Assembly (NCBI GenBank): GCA_949317995.1
Contig: OX439051.1
Location: forward strand, 38,877,250 to 38,941,249
Length of the DNA: 64,000 bases
Reading direction: 5' to 3'
Source: Acholoe squamosa
Lineage: Eukaryota; Annelida; Polychaeta; Phyllodocida; Polynoidae
The position numbers and the translations under genes are program-made. The notes beneath the pieces were generated by a model. The model was not told the DNA's origin. It made no database searches and was given only the letters and a program-made list of their open reading frames with translations. This document shows positions 37,601 through 46,133 of this stretch, one piece after another (positions within the stretch are counted from its first letter, which is position 1; each line of letters starts with the position of its first letter).

Positions 37601-40600
37601 CTGGCTCTTCCAGGGGCCCCCCTCCGGCTGTCCCGCGGCGGGGTGCGGCTCCGCCTGGGGCTCGCTGAGGGCTTCCCACGGCCTCTCCTGGGTGAGAAGC
37701 GGTCGCTTCTCTCGCTGGACTTGCCCCGAGACCTCCTGGGCGAAACTTTTCTGGGGGGCGCCCTCCTGGGACTATTGCGGGTTGGCTCTTCCGGTTTCCT
37801 CCCTTCTGATCCGCCGCGGGACGCAGTACCCGCGGTTCTGCCTCTCCTACGGCCGCGGGACCCGATTGGGGTGGTATCCCCCTTCCCTATAGCGTCTCTG
37901 GCTTCCCCTCTCACCTTGGGGATAACGTAAGACGCCAATTTTCGGCTCCTTTGTGGCATTTCGGGCGTTAATCCTAGCCTGCTCCAAACGGACATTACTT
38001 CAAGGAAAGTCTGCAGTTGGGAACCGACGTCACACCCCGCGTCCCGCCGCGGAACGCTACGTAATCCGCGGGACCCGACGCCGTCCATGGCTTCCCGCCT
38101 GGCCGTCCCTGACCAGTCGCCGCGGCACCCGATCTCATCCCCACCATTTTTCCAGGCTGACCCCGACCAATCGCCCTGGGTGTGCAGCTCTACCCAGTTA
38201 GTCGTTGCCACCATTCTGACTACGCCGCGAGCGTCCTCCCTCTCGGTCCCCACCTCTGGCGGGGCCGGTGGCCGGGGGGGGAGGGCCCCCACTCCGGCTG
38301 GGGGGGTGGGAACAACCTTGATTGAGTCACAGTGTACTACTTTGACTTTACGATCCATCTTTATTTCATAGACGTGCCCCGATAGGAACCTGGTCACCAC
38401 CCACGGCCCTGTCCAGAAACGTTGCATCTTAGGGCAGACCCCTTTCTTATGGATGGGGTGTAAATAGTACACCAGGGCCCCCACCTCGATGGTCCTATCC
38501 CGCGCATGGAGATTGTAGTTGCGCTCCTGACGAGCAACCGAGGTGCCCAGATGGTCGCGTGCAGTCTCGTGAGCTCGTGCCAATGAGGTCTGGAGTTTAG
38601 CTACGTAGCCGACGGCGCCCTCTCCCACCCTCTCCTCCTCCATGGGATAGAGGACGGTCAGCGGTACCATGGTCTCTCGCCCCAGCATCATCATATTCGG
38701 GGAGACGCCGGTGGACGAGTGGGCCGACGCTCGATAGGCGGCCATGACAAACGGCAGTTGTAGGTCCCAGTCGGACTGGTCCTTGGCGACCACAGCGGAG
38801 AGGAGGACCTCAATGGTGCGGTTGCAGCGTTCCACCAATCCGTCCGATTTTGGATTGAACGCACAAGTCCGCGTCTGCTGAATGCCCAACAGGCTTACCA
38901 CTTCCCGAAAAAGGCGACTCTGGAAATTCCGACCTTGATCAGAGTGTAGGGTGGCGGGCGGCCCCAGGCGGCAGACCACCGTTTCCACAAATGCCCTCCC
39001 GACCGTGGCCGCCTCCTGGTCGGGCAGGGCCACCGCCTCTGCCCACTTGGTGAGGTAGTCCACAATAACTAAGATGTACCGGTTCTCTCGGGGCTCCGGT
39101 GTGATAGGGAAGGGCCCCATTAGGTCCACAGCCATCCTTTCCATGGGTAGCCCCACCGGGACGTGGCCCATGCGGGCGCGGTGAGGACCGGGTGGGGGCT
39201 TCCTTTCCAGGCAAACCGGGCACGAGGCCACCCAGTAGGTGATCTCTTTCCTATAGTCGGGCCAGTACCATCTCTCCGAGCACTTCCGGAGTGTTCGGGT
39301 TCTGCCAAAGTGGCCCACTATGCCTTGCCCGTGGCAAGACTCCCACACCTCCCGCTTCCTCTTTTGCGGCACTAGTAACTGGAAGTGGCGGGCGCTGCCA
39401 GGAACGAACCACCAACGACCCAGGAGGCCCTCTTTTATTTCTAGACGCTGGAGCTGGGCCGCGAGCGACCGCAGGGCGTACGGCTTGTCCCGGAGTTCGT
39501 CGCACGTGGGTGTGATGCCCTCCCGAATCCAAGCAAGAACTGGCGAAAGCAGCGGATCCTCCTCTTGGTCGCGCCGCCATTCCTCTCTCACTTCGGAAGC
39601 CCGATCTGGGTCGGAGGAGCCCAAGCGGGTGAGGGCGCAGACGTGTCCAGTCACGGGGGAGGTGGACTCATCCCCTTCCCCAGCGAGTCCGCATTGACGA
39701 CAGGGGATACGGGAGAGACCGTCGGCGTTACCATGGCGACTACCGGGCCTATGTTCGACCGTAAAGTCGAACATGTCCATCACTTGCAGCCACCTAGCTA
39801 TCTGCCCCTCCGGTTCCTTAAATGACATCACCCACTTTAGCGCTGCATGATCCGTGCGGATGAGCACATGCCGACCCAGGAGGTAGTGCCGAAATTTTTT
39901 CAACCCAAAGATGACTGCCAAGAGCTCGCGACGCGTGACGCAATAGTTTCTCTCCGCTTTTGTTAGGGTCCGGCTGCCGTATGACAAGACGATCTCTCGG
40001 TCATCCTGCATTTGCGACAAGACTGCTCCTAAGCCGGTGTCCGAAGCGTCCGTGTCCAGGACGATCTGGCCCTCCTCTTGGGGATAACCTAATATGGGTG
40101 ACTCTACCAGACATTGCTTGATCTCGCGGAAGGCGGCGTCACAGGCATCTGTCCAGGTAAAGGTCCTCCCCTTGTCAGCAAGTGTAGTCAGCGGCTTGGC
40201 CCGTGTGGCGAACTGGGGAATAAAGGCGCGATAATAGCCGGCTAAGCCTAGGAAGCTCCTCACTTCTGTCAAGGTTTCCGGCGTAGGCCAGTCTCGCACC
40301 ATAGAAACCTTGCCAGGATCGGTGGCTACCCCATTGCGATTGACCACGTGGCCCAGGAATGCCACCTCCTGCTTGGCCAATTGGCACTTGCCTGGCTTGA
40401 CCTTCAAGCCGGCGGCCTCCAGACGAGCCAAGACCTCCCCCAGACGCGCAACGTGTTCCTCGAACGTACGAGAGAAAACTACGATATCATCCAAGTACAC
40501 AAAGCACGAGCTCCACTGCAAGCCACGCATGGCCACCTCCATAAGCCGTTCGAAGGTGCCCGGGGCGTTGCAGAGCCCGAACGGCATGACAGTGAACTGG

Positions 40601-41640
40601 TAGAGGCCACGGTGCGTGGTGAAAGCCGTCTTCTCTCTATCCTCTGGCGCCATGGCGACCTGCCAATAGCCACTGACCAGATCCATCGTGGAGAACCACT
40701 CGGACCCGGACAGGGTATCGAGGCTGTCATCAATGCGCGGAAGGGGGTACGCGTCCTTCACGGTGATTTTGTTCAGCCGACGATAATCCACACAGAACCG
40801 CATGGATCCGTCCTTCTTCTTGACCAACACGACCGGGGAGGCCCAGGGTCCCTCCGCCGGCTCAATCATCCCTGCCTTCAACATTTTATCCACCTCCTGG
40901 TCTACGAGCGATCTGCGGTGGGGTGCCAGACGTCTCGGCGGCTGTTTCAATGGGGAATGGCCACCCGTCCGGATGCGGTGCTCCACCATAGTTGCCCTGC
41001 CGATGTCCCCTGGTTCCAATTGGAAGGCCCCGGCATGCTTCCTTAAGAGCGAGGACATCTCCTCCCGGCGATTCCCCGTCAGTCCGCTTACCAGGCCCTC
41101 CACTACCTCTTCTACCCGGGGGTCCCCAGGCGACACCACCCGGCAGCAGCCCGCGTCTAGGGTGTCGCTCTCTGCGGAAGGACCGCATATTTCTTCTACT
41201 GTCGCCAACTCCATCTCTCGATAGACGACAAGGGGGTCTTGCCCGGGGTTCAACAGTCGCAGGGGAGCCTCCTTCACCCGGGGGTCAATTAAGCCGCGGG
41301 CCACCAGCAGCCCTCTCTTGGTCTCCTTCTCTCGGAGTCCTTCTACCAGGCCCAAGTTATCAGTCTCCCATTCTCCCACCACATAGCCATCCACCACCGT
41401 TTCCGATCCCGGGGCCAACACCGTGGTGTATCGGCTTACGATCCGGCAGGACGCGCTAGTCGGTAGGGAAGGCGAAGCCTCCGGCGCCATGAGGAGCCTC
41501 TTCCCCGCCATGTCCACCATCATTCTAGTGTTCCTCAAGAAATTGGAGCCCAAGATGACCTCCGTCGGCATATCCGCCACTTGTAATACTATGGGCCACG
41601 TGTATGGGCCCAACTCCAGGGAGGTTACCCACTCCCCCAT
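34651..41640 (-). CDS. Gypsy Pol: late protease, RT, RNase H, integrase and a 1,200-residue extension with two C2H2 zinc fingers
   Basis: A single open frame of 2,329 codons counted from its first Met; translation probably enters from upstream. By approximate residue: end of the protease fold (LGSNFL, about 30); reverse transcriptase with FCVDYRRLNK (about 280) and YLDD (about 382); RNase H with LDTDASDTGLGA (about 530) and RTDHAALKW; integrase with an HHCC zinc site ending CPVCLERK (about 815), a D,D-35-E core including HSDQGRNFQS (about 900), and a WTGPWVV GPY-like module (about 1,075). After about 1,115 the frame stays open through Arg/Ser/Pro-rich sequence, two C2H2 fingers (CDICGVDFSRRQ..., about 1,375-1,440) and a Pro/Ser/Thr/Ala-rich tail. 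No transmembrane or envelope-like segment is visible in the extension. Confidence 0.95.
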   Translation of the reverse strand: MGEWVTSLELGPYTWPIVLQVADMPTEVILGSNFLRNTRMMVDMAGKRLLMAPEASPSLPTSASCRIVSRYTTVLAPGSETVVDGYVVGEWETDNLGLVEGLREKETKRGLLVARGLIDPRVKEAPLRLLNPGQDPLVVYREMELATVEEICGPSAESDTLDAGCCRVVSPGDPRVEEVVEGLVSGLTGNRREEMSSLLRKHAGAFQLEPGDIGRATMVEHRIRTGGHSPLKQPPRRLAPHRRSLVDQEVDKMLKAGMIEPAEGPWASPVVLVKKKDGSMRFCVDYRRLNKITVKDAYPLPRIDDSLDTLSGSEWFSTMDLVSGYWQVAMAPEDREKTAFTTHRGLYQFTVMPFGLCNAPGTFERLMEVAMRGLQWSSCFVYLDDIVVFSRTFEEHVARLGEVLARLEAAGLKVKPGKCQLAKQEVAFLGHVVNRNGVATDPGKVSMVRDWPTPETLTEVRSFLGLAGYYRAFIPQFATRAKPLTTLADKGRTFTWTDACDAAFREIKQCLVESPILGYPQEEGQIVLDTDASDTGLGAVLSQMQDDREIVLSYGSRTLTKAERNYCVTRRELLAVIFGLKKFRHYLLGRHVLIRTDHAALKWVMSFKEPEGQIARWLQVMDMFDFTVEHRPGSRHGNADGLSRIPCRQCGLAGEGDESTSPVTGHVCALTRLGSSDPDRASEVREEWRRDQEEDPLLSPVLAWIREGITPTCDELRDKPYALRSLAAQLQRLEIKEGLLGRWWFVPGSARHFQLLVPQKRKREVWESCHGQGIVGHFGRTRTLRKCSERWYWPDYRKEITYWVASCPVCLERKPPPGPHRARMGHVPVGLPMERMAVDLMGPFPITPEPRENRYILVIVDYLTKWAEAVALPDQEAATVGRAFVETVVCRLGPPATLHSDQGRNFQSRLFREVVSLLGIQQTRTCAFNPKSDGLVERCNRTIEVLLSAVVAKDQSDWDLQLPFVMAAYRASAHSSTGVSPNMMMLGRETMVPLTVLYPMEEERVGEGAVGYVAKLQTSLARAHETARDHLGTSVARQERNYNLHARDRTIEVGALVYYLHPIHKKGVCPKMQRFWTGPWVVTRFLSGHVYEIKMDRKVKVVHCDSIKVVPTPPAGVGALPPRPPAPPEVGTEREDARGVVRMVATTNWVELHTQGDWSGSAWKNGGDEIGCRGDWSGTARREAMDGVGSRGLRSVPRRDAGCDVGSQLQTFLEVMSVWSRLGLTPEMPQRSRKLASYVIPKVRGEARDAIGKGDTTPIGSRGRRRGRTAGTASRGGSEGRKPEEPTRNSPRRAPPRKVSPRRSRGKSSERSDRFSPRRGRGKPSASPRRSRTPPRDSRRGAPGRARSRSPRGRSRSPAETCSHGVMASSRIPCDICGVDFSRRQALKRHQSRQHPTGELKGWFCPFRTKGCLYASDRPEDVLRHIRTRHRSEGGGDHPWVRDHKRMPAARPLPGLSAQSPSPRKRVAIPVEAESSEGSEESSGEESDGSAPSSPEESPSPAARVTAPAGRPAKEGRQQRQSKASSPSRSRGGTSTKRTPSKSPREKGKAPAATVTSSGRPPKDRQASPSRSRPRSRTDTRATDLGSSPTFSLGAVSPLQPAAEGSGSLPPTLQPGGKRRRASVRSASASPKSPPLTKAQRRSATPASPKPSSTVTSVTPAVPPSGGLGVTSPAATPAVTTTVAWGTPGAFTGASAGVPLDREALMAMGSAYVAGGANQEEMARRMTDLLTMWGLPPPGAPVVTPLAASTRSTESAPVKAAVASDALSSPTTTGAVTTGSTPAPESVIRYQSVPLSSEEEEVVELRGEETVTRSVAPTSYTTGEATADQEKGEASTKPVLPTASTAPPTGADSPSPVESPAGETPGGEVEAPEAAALPQDGEGEVATRPVPSPAQAPHERPREKDQLDLQPLCQALPTLPSRPGTSDEGARTEPAPPQEELAAGGAPGDPGPTGAPARVETVSSGDPAPTCEPESPTAAEEVALTACTPPRLSEAALAPNLTQARDSGDSRTFGGVRLDNVGEDEAATAVRNLLASSTPVGTAETLPVTITLTAEDMVALNREWDGASPIQLIRMTPVASTPTQTDRSEPVRAWPGGAVTPEERAALDAVATATPSTRLCPSDDETGRPLPVEWQSPPPSPPRRPKVPSRDPAKDRDTTADLPPAPELPAWTSFRHTPPSARRRRRAPAPSARPTGAASFVPPWWHVRGRDPDPLERYAAYLVPPRDFGPGYGALTGDISSRVRFHDRDTFTVSNTTATTYRRVVPGRRAPAAAQGAAPAAAAAQGAPPAGPERAPPPQEDSPAPVSPPDTTPRLDRVPPFGQSPLPRQ

Positions 41641-41706
41641 CAGCCGGAGCGGTAGTCCCTCTACAGAAAAGACTCTTTCTTGGGATGGAGGCAGCTCCCT
41701 GCTACC

Positions 41707-41985
41707 TCAGTTCTTGTGCCACCAGGCCAACGAGACGAGATTGATGGTCGCCCCGGTGTCTACCAAGCACTGCACCGGCTCCCCCTCAATCCGCCCCTCG
41801 ACCAAGAGGCCCGCACCCCCCATCTCGAGTCTCCCCTGTATTTCTAGGTGATCCGTCGTCCGCGACGGCGGCCTCCTCGCTTCGGCCCTGCCTTGGGAGT
41901 CAGACAGGACCGAGTCTAGTTTTCCGATGGTTCCTTCGTTGTGCGGGATTCTGCTGATTCCGCTTCCCGGACCTTGGATTGCCAC
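41707..41985 (-). pseudogene. Gypsy protease start, ended by an in-frame TGA
   Basis: This stretch encodes the aspartic protease active site CLVDTGATINLVS and then stops at a TGA (41709-41707), 22 codons before the first Met of the long pol frame. The frame is the same on both sides of the stop, so one substitution would explain it. It is in the -1 frame relative to gag and overlaps the gag end by 70 nt, the usual arrangement for a programmed -1 shift into pro-pol. Either this copy cannot make full pro-pol, or the TGA is read through; the sequence alone does not decide. Confidence 0.75.
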
Positions 41986-44114
41986 TCCGGGCAGTCGATG
42001 CGCATGTGGCCCTCCTTAGCACAATGGAAACATCTGAGGGGGGGGCGGCCCCCAGGCCGATCGCCCCTCGGTCGCTCTCTCCTCCTGCCCTCAGATGGCC
42101 TATCCAGCTTCTTGAAAGCCGCGTCTGTTCGCGCCATCACAGCTTCGGACTGTACCTGTCCCTCTTCTACCTTCTTGCGCAGGGCTGCCAATTCCTCCGC
42201 CATTGTAGTCGAGGAGACCCTGGCTGCCGCCGCCCCCCGATCACCCTCGCTGGAGCGCAGGCACGCTTCCGCGTGGAGGCCTACCTGAACGGCCCCCGCC
42301 AGGTCGTCGGGCATCGTCTGATGAATCCACTGACGGAGTCGCTCATCAGGTAGGCTCTCGACGAAGCGGTCTCTGGACATGACATCAATTGTAGCTTCGT
42401 CGGCCCCCGGGTAGGCCAGACGCATGTATCGTTGTATCTCTTCGGCATGGGCTTGAAGGCAAGCGCCCTTCGCCCGTTCCAAGGCCTTTAGTTTGGATTT
42501 ATAGACTGCGCTCTGGTTGGGTGGCTGGAACCGGGCTACGAGGGCATCACGCAGGCGCAGGTAGCCGGTTTCCGTGCCGGGGTCGATACCCGCCAAGAGG
42601 CGACGTGCGATGCCGGTGAGGGACAACCCTAGAAAGACGCCAGCGTCCGCGTTTCCCCATCCGTTGGCCCGTCGACAAAGGTCGAAGTGAGACAGATATT
42701 CGAGAAGATGGCCGGAGCCATCGAACTTGCCCGGCATAAAAATGGGTTTCGTCAGCCGGTCACCGGGACCCCATTCCAAGGAGCTGCCTGAGAGCCGATC
42801 CCTTGCGGAAACCCCTGCCCGGGGATCTCCGATCATTCCCCCCACTGCCTGACGCAGTCGGTCACTCGGGGCGGGTGTGGTGGTCGCCCCCCTGTCCCCG
42901 ATGGAATCCCACGCTCGCGGGGTGGGAAGTGAGCTGTGTGCCGAGATGGATCTTTTCCAGTCCGCCAAGGCGGGTCCTCCTTCTGGGACCAGTTCCCCCC
43001 CGGGATGGTGGGTGGTCATCCCCTCCCCTGCAGGCGCGGGCGGTCTGGTGATCATCAAGTCGACTCGGGGCCTAACCTCCCCATATTCTGGCCTCACCAG
43101 CCCTGGGTGCGTTATCCCCTCCGCCCGTGGTAGTAAAGTCGGTGGTGGGGCGGGGCTGCTTTGCGGGTGGCTGGATAACGGTTGTGGAGCCGAAATAACC
43201 GTATCCCGGCCATGGTGTGGTGAAGCCGTCATACTCTCGGACCTCGGAGGAGCTCGAGCCTCTTGTCTCCGAGCCTCCTCCCTTCTCCGCCATTCTCGTA
43301 CCCACTCGGCCTGTCTCTGCTCTTCCTCCCGCATGGCCCGCATGCTTTCCAATGGTCTCTCCTCCTCCGAACTGGGGATGGGGAGGGGATACGAGGCGTC
43401 CGGTGCTAAGTCGCCTCTGGAGGAAACTACGCTGTCTCCTGACGGTACTCTGGCCTCCGGCAATGACGTGGAAGACCACGGGGATGAATTGGGAAGGGAG
43501 GGGCGAACCGACTCCCGGCAGGGCCGGTCGTCCCGCCAATCCAACGACGCCGACGGATCCCCCCGGCCGCCGATAGGACGGTAGGTAAGAGCACCCTCCC
43601 CGGTGGTCACCGGAGATGGGTCAACGTCAATTCGGCCCAGGCGATCGGCCAAAGTCGTAACGGATGGGCGCGGCCGATCGGGTGGCACGCCCAAGGGTCC
43701 TGATTCGGCGCTACCCGGCTGGGGGCCCGGACTCGGTGGCTCGGAGGGCAGTCCCCCCCAAGCCCCTCCTGGCTCCCCAGAGATCTGCATAGTGGATTCT
43801 CCTCCCGAAAACTGGGCCCGCGGCAGCCGTGAGTGGTCCAGACGATCATGCAATTCCTCCCGGCGACGAAACAGGGCGCCCACCGCTTCTGCGGGACCTT
43901 GCGTGACTGCGGGACCTTGCGGAACTGCGGGACCTTGCGGGACTGCGGGACCTTGCGGGACTGCGGGACCTTGCGGGACTGCGGGACTCCGAGACGAGAG
44001 TCGGTTCTCGGGACCCAGACGAATCATCACGTCTTCATCTATCTGCACGAGGTTCCCCCTCACCCCTGCCATCATTTCTTCTCTCTCTTCCTTAGTTAAG
44101 CCGTCACTGGACAT
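41916..44114 (-). CDS. Gypsy Gag polyprotein
   Basis: 732 codons. The N-terminal part is Pro-rich and includes five AVPQG-type repeats (43885-43985). A capsid-like central region follows (about residues 450-620, with FDGSGHLLEYLSHFDLCRRAN and an Ala/Arg-rich helical segment), then a basic linker. A single CCHC nucleocapsid knuckle, CFHCAKEGHMRIDC, lies near the end. The ATG at 44114-44112 is the first in frame, about 70 nt after the 5' LTR. The protein packages element RNA into cytoplasmic particles. The frame is intact. Confidence 0.93.
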   Translation of the reverse strand: MSSDGLTKEEREEMMAGVRGNLVQIDEDVMIRLGPENRLSSRSPAVPQGPAVPQGPAVPQGPAVPQGPAVTQGPAEAVGALFRRREELHDRLDHSRLPRAQFSGGESTMQISGEPGGAWGGLPSEPPSPGPQPGSAESGPLGVPPDRPRPSVTTLADRLGRIDVDPSPVTTGEGALTYRPIGGRGDPSASLDWRDDRPCRESVRPSLPNSSPWSSTSLPEARVPSGDSVVSSRGDLAPDASYPLPIPSSEEERPLESMRAMREEEQRQAEWVREWRRREEARRQEARAPPRSESMTASPHHGRDTVISAPQPLSSHPQSSPAPPPTLLPRAEGITHPGLVRPEYGEVRPRVDLMITRPPAPAGEGMTTHHPGGELVPEGGPALADWKRSISAHSSLPTPRAWDSIGDRGATTTPAPSDRLRQAVGGMIGDPRAGVSARDRLSGSSLEWGPGDRLTKPIFMPGKFDGSGHLLEYLSHFDLCRRANGWGNADAGVFLGLSLTGIARRLLAGIDPGTETGYLRLRDALVARFQPPNQSAVYKSKLKALERAKGACLQAHAEEIQRYMRLAYPGADEATIDVMSRDRFVESLPDERLRQWIHQTMPDDLAGAVQVGLHAEACLRSSEGDRGAAAARVSSTTMAEELAALRKKVEEGQVQSEAVMARTDAAFKKLDRPSEGRRRERPRGDRPGGRPPLRCFHCAKEGHMRIDCPEWQSKVREAESAESRTTKEPSEN
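43885..43985 (-). repeat. 15-bp tandem repeat inside gag
   Basis: Five to six copies of GCGGGACCTTGCGGGACT-type units (plus strand) encode AVPQGP on the minus strand. The length is a multiple of three, so copy-number change keeps gag open. Confidence 0.9.
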
Positions 44115-44166
44115 ATTTCCCCACCTGCGCCGCCTAAATTAGCCGTAATCGTGGGTTCCGCTCAAG

Positions 44167-44183
44167 AACCACCGCTGTCACCA
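44167..44183 (-). other. Candidate primer-binding site
   Basis: One base after the 5' LTR the minus strand reads TGGTGACAGCGGTGGTT. It begins with TGG, the complement of a tRNA 3' CCA end. I cannot name the tRNA. Confidence 0.65.
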
Positions 44184-44184
44184 A

Positions 44185-44534
44185 TGTAGCGAATTAGACG
44201 AACACAGGAGTAAGTCGTTCAATTAAGCTTGGGGAAAACTCAACCCGTATATTGTGTGAATAAAGGTGTACAAATATCAAGGCGTGTCTCTTCTATTAAT
44301 CGGATCTCATCAGTTACATAGCCAACGTCGTTCCTAAAGTCTACATAGGACTCTGCTGGGGAGGCTGGGTCACGTCCGCACCAGACAGCTGGGAGTCATA
44401 GACTGAAGGGGCAGCGGCCCCCGCGGGCCTTATATAGCAACCGCGGGCACCGCGCCCCCTCGTGGTGCGGGACCGAACCAGCCCAACCCGCAGAGTCCCG
44501 CGGAAAGCCTAGCGCTTCCCGCCCCGCCGCTACA
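44185..44534 (-). repeat. 5' LTR of the gypsy element
   Basis: 350 bp with TGTAGCG/CGCTACA tips. On the minus strand it contains GCTATATAAGG, a TATA box, at about 44428-44438 after a GC-rich segment, so transcription would start shortly after this point, towards gag. Confidence 0.93.
44430..44436 (-). promoter_or_regulatory. LTR TATA box
   Basis: TATATAA on the minus strand, in the expected position between a GC-rich upstream segment and the R/U5 part of the 5' LTR. Confidence 0.6.
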
Positions 44535-45016
44535 GTATATTCCGGGCTGAGTAAAACCAAGCCATTGTCTCCCTATCAGGCTAATCCCCTCCATTCACAC
44601 CTAAACAATGGACAGGTACTTAAGGTGATTAAGATGGAGGCAGGGACAGCTTATCAGTCTTATCAATTCCCATTGTTTTCTGTGGGTGGTGGGGAAGATA
44701 AGAGATTACCACAATCCTCTGCCAGATCCAAGATGGCTGACAGGGACCAGTTACATAACTAATTTCAAGATGGCCACCTCCATATACAGGAATGGCTCTG
44801 TTACAGGTTGTTTTAGGTGTGAATGGAGGGGATTAGCCTGATAGAGAGACAATGGCTTGGTTTTACTCAGCCTGGATTATATGTTCCCTCTAAGAAAACT
44901 TTTAAAGTTTAATTTATCTTGTATTTGAAGTACTAAGTCTATATAAAGCTAATATTGTTTAAGTTTAAAGTATTTGCTGTCCAAAGGTATAGATTTTTAG
45001 AATATACCTTCATATA

Positions 45017-46010
45017 TATGCACTTACCTTCCCCCAGTGCATGGTTCTGCTGCAGTGGAGGTGTGAAACTGTGATAAAGCTGAAACTGGGGAGTGCTAAA
45101 CACTCCTTTCTTTGACAGCTCATTGTGTAGCTATTTATTGGAGGATCTTAACAAACATGGGCTCATTTTAAAGGGATTGATTAGGGGTTTAATATGAATC
45201 TATATGAGAAATAATTGATGCAGGCAAACATCCCATTCTCCCCAATTGAAGTTAACCCATAATTTTGAAAGCGTTTTTTGGTATAAAGGCCAAATCTCAC
45301 ATAAAAGAGAATAGTTCCCACACTTTCTACAGGAAAGAATGGTTTAGAAAATGTCTAGGGGTTTTCTTTTCATAGGGGAACAGGATGTTTGCAAGACCCA
45401 ACAAAAATGTTAGTGTGCCATTCGCTATCACCCTTCAAACACCTTCTCCATGTTAGGCCCTTGTCTGTTTGCCAGAATTCAATCCTATGTATATTATTTA
45501 TATAGCAATGGATAGAGCTGATAAAGAGAAGTGGATTTCCTTTTTAAATGAAGTCTTTATGTCAATTTTGAAGGGAAATTCTAACCAATGAAAGATCTCA
45601 TATCATCTCCATAATTTTGCACCAATTCTGTCAGATCGCTAAATCGCAGATGATATTATGTGAAGATAAAATCCCTTTAAATTGTTAAAATTTGATATGA
45701 TACATTGATTTTCAACCTTTTATGGGGAACTCTTCCATAAATGAAAAGAAAATAGTCCAAAATAATGATTTCAGAGATGTAGCCAGTCCTGTATCTGATA
45801 TGCTTGATCACAAACCTGGACCCTATTTAACCTCTTAACACTGGCAGAATTTTGGGTTCGATTTTAGGTCTTTGATCAGTCATAACTTCCCTTATACTTG
45901 GCATAAAGGCTTCATTTAAAGAGCAAATCCACTTTTTTTTATGAGATCTATCCATTGCTTAATAGATAAAATGCATGGGACAAAGTCTTAAAAACTAGGT
46001 AAGTGCCTAT
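45017..46010. mobile_element. 994-bp inverted-repeat element inserted in the foldback right arm
   Basis: The ends are GCACTTACCT and AGGTAAGTGC. CATATA lies directly outside on both sides (45011-45016 and 46011-46016) and only once at the matching place of the other arm, so it is a 6-bp target duplication. No long open frame is present. Confidence 0.75.
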
Positions 46011-46133
46011 CATATAGACTATTAGGAATCGCCAACCAAAGTAAACTGTACAATGAGGCCAACTGCTGATCTAGCCCCCGACTACATGAGCCACCTAGGA
46101 AATTTGTTTGGTACTAGCAATGGCTCTGTTCCT

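Larger units (their letters stand above)
33437..44534 (-). mobile_element. Complete Ty3/gypsy LTR retrotransposon (11,098 bp)
   Basis: Two 350-bp LTRs flank gag and pol on the minus strand. The order is 5' LTR, primer site, gag with a CCHC knuckle, protease, reverse transcriptase, RNase H, integrase, long C-terminal extension, purine tract, 3' LTR. Reverse transcriptase before integrase places it in Ty3/gypsy. GTAT is duplicated at 33433-33436 and 44535-44538. The LTRs look identical by eye over their full length, so the insertion is recent. The interior is markedly more GC-rich than the surrounding DNA. One in-frame stop in the protease is the only visible lesion. Confidence 0.95.
33181..46133. 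mobile_element. Foldback DNA element, broken by two later insertions
   Basis: The left arm, AGGACAGAGCCATTGCTAG onward (33181-33436), continues after the LTR element at 44535-44605. The right arm is its inverse from about 44818 to 46133, ending TAGCAATGGCTCTGTTCCT. Matching landmarks in both arms are GGGCTAGATCAG, CTTTGGATAGCAAATACTTTAAA, CAAATACAAGATAAAT and GGCTGAGTAAAACCAAGCC. Without the 11.1-kb LTR retrotransposon and the 994-bp insert, the host element would be about 850 bp. It encodes nothing recognisable. Confidence 0.85.

Noticed and set aside
41910..41930. Classic slippery heptamer at the gag end
   Set aside because: GGAAAAC precedes the gag stop but does not fit the X-XXY-YYZ rule well, so the shift site is not called.
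34722..43849. Many long plus- and minus-strand frames across the gypsy interior
   Set aside because: Shadows of gag and pol in GC-rich DNA, where stop codons are rare by composition.
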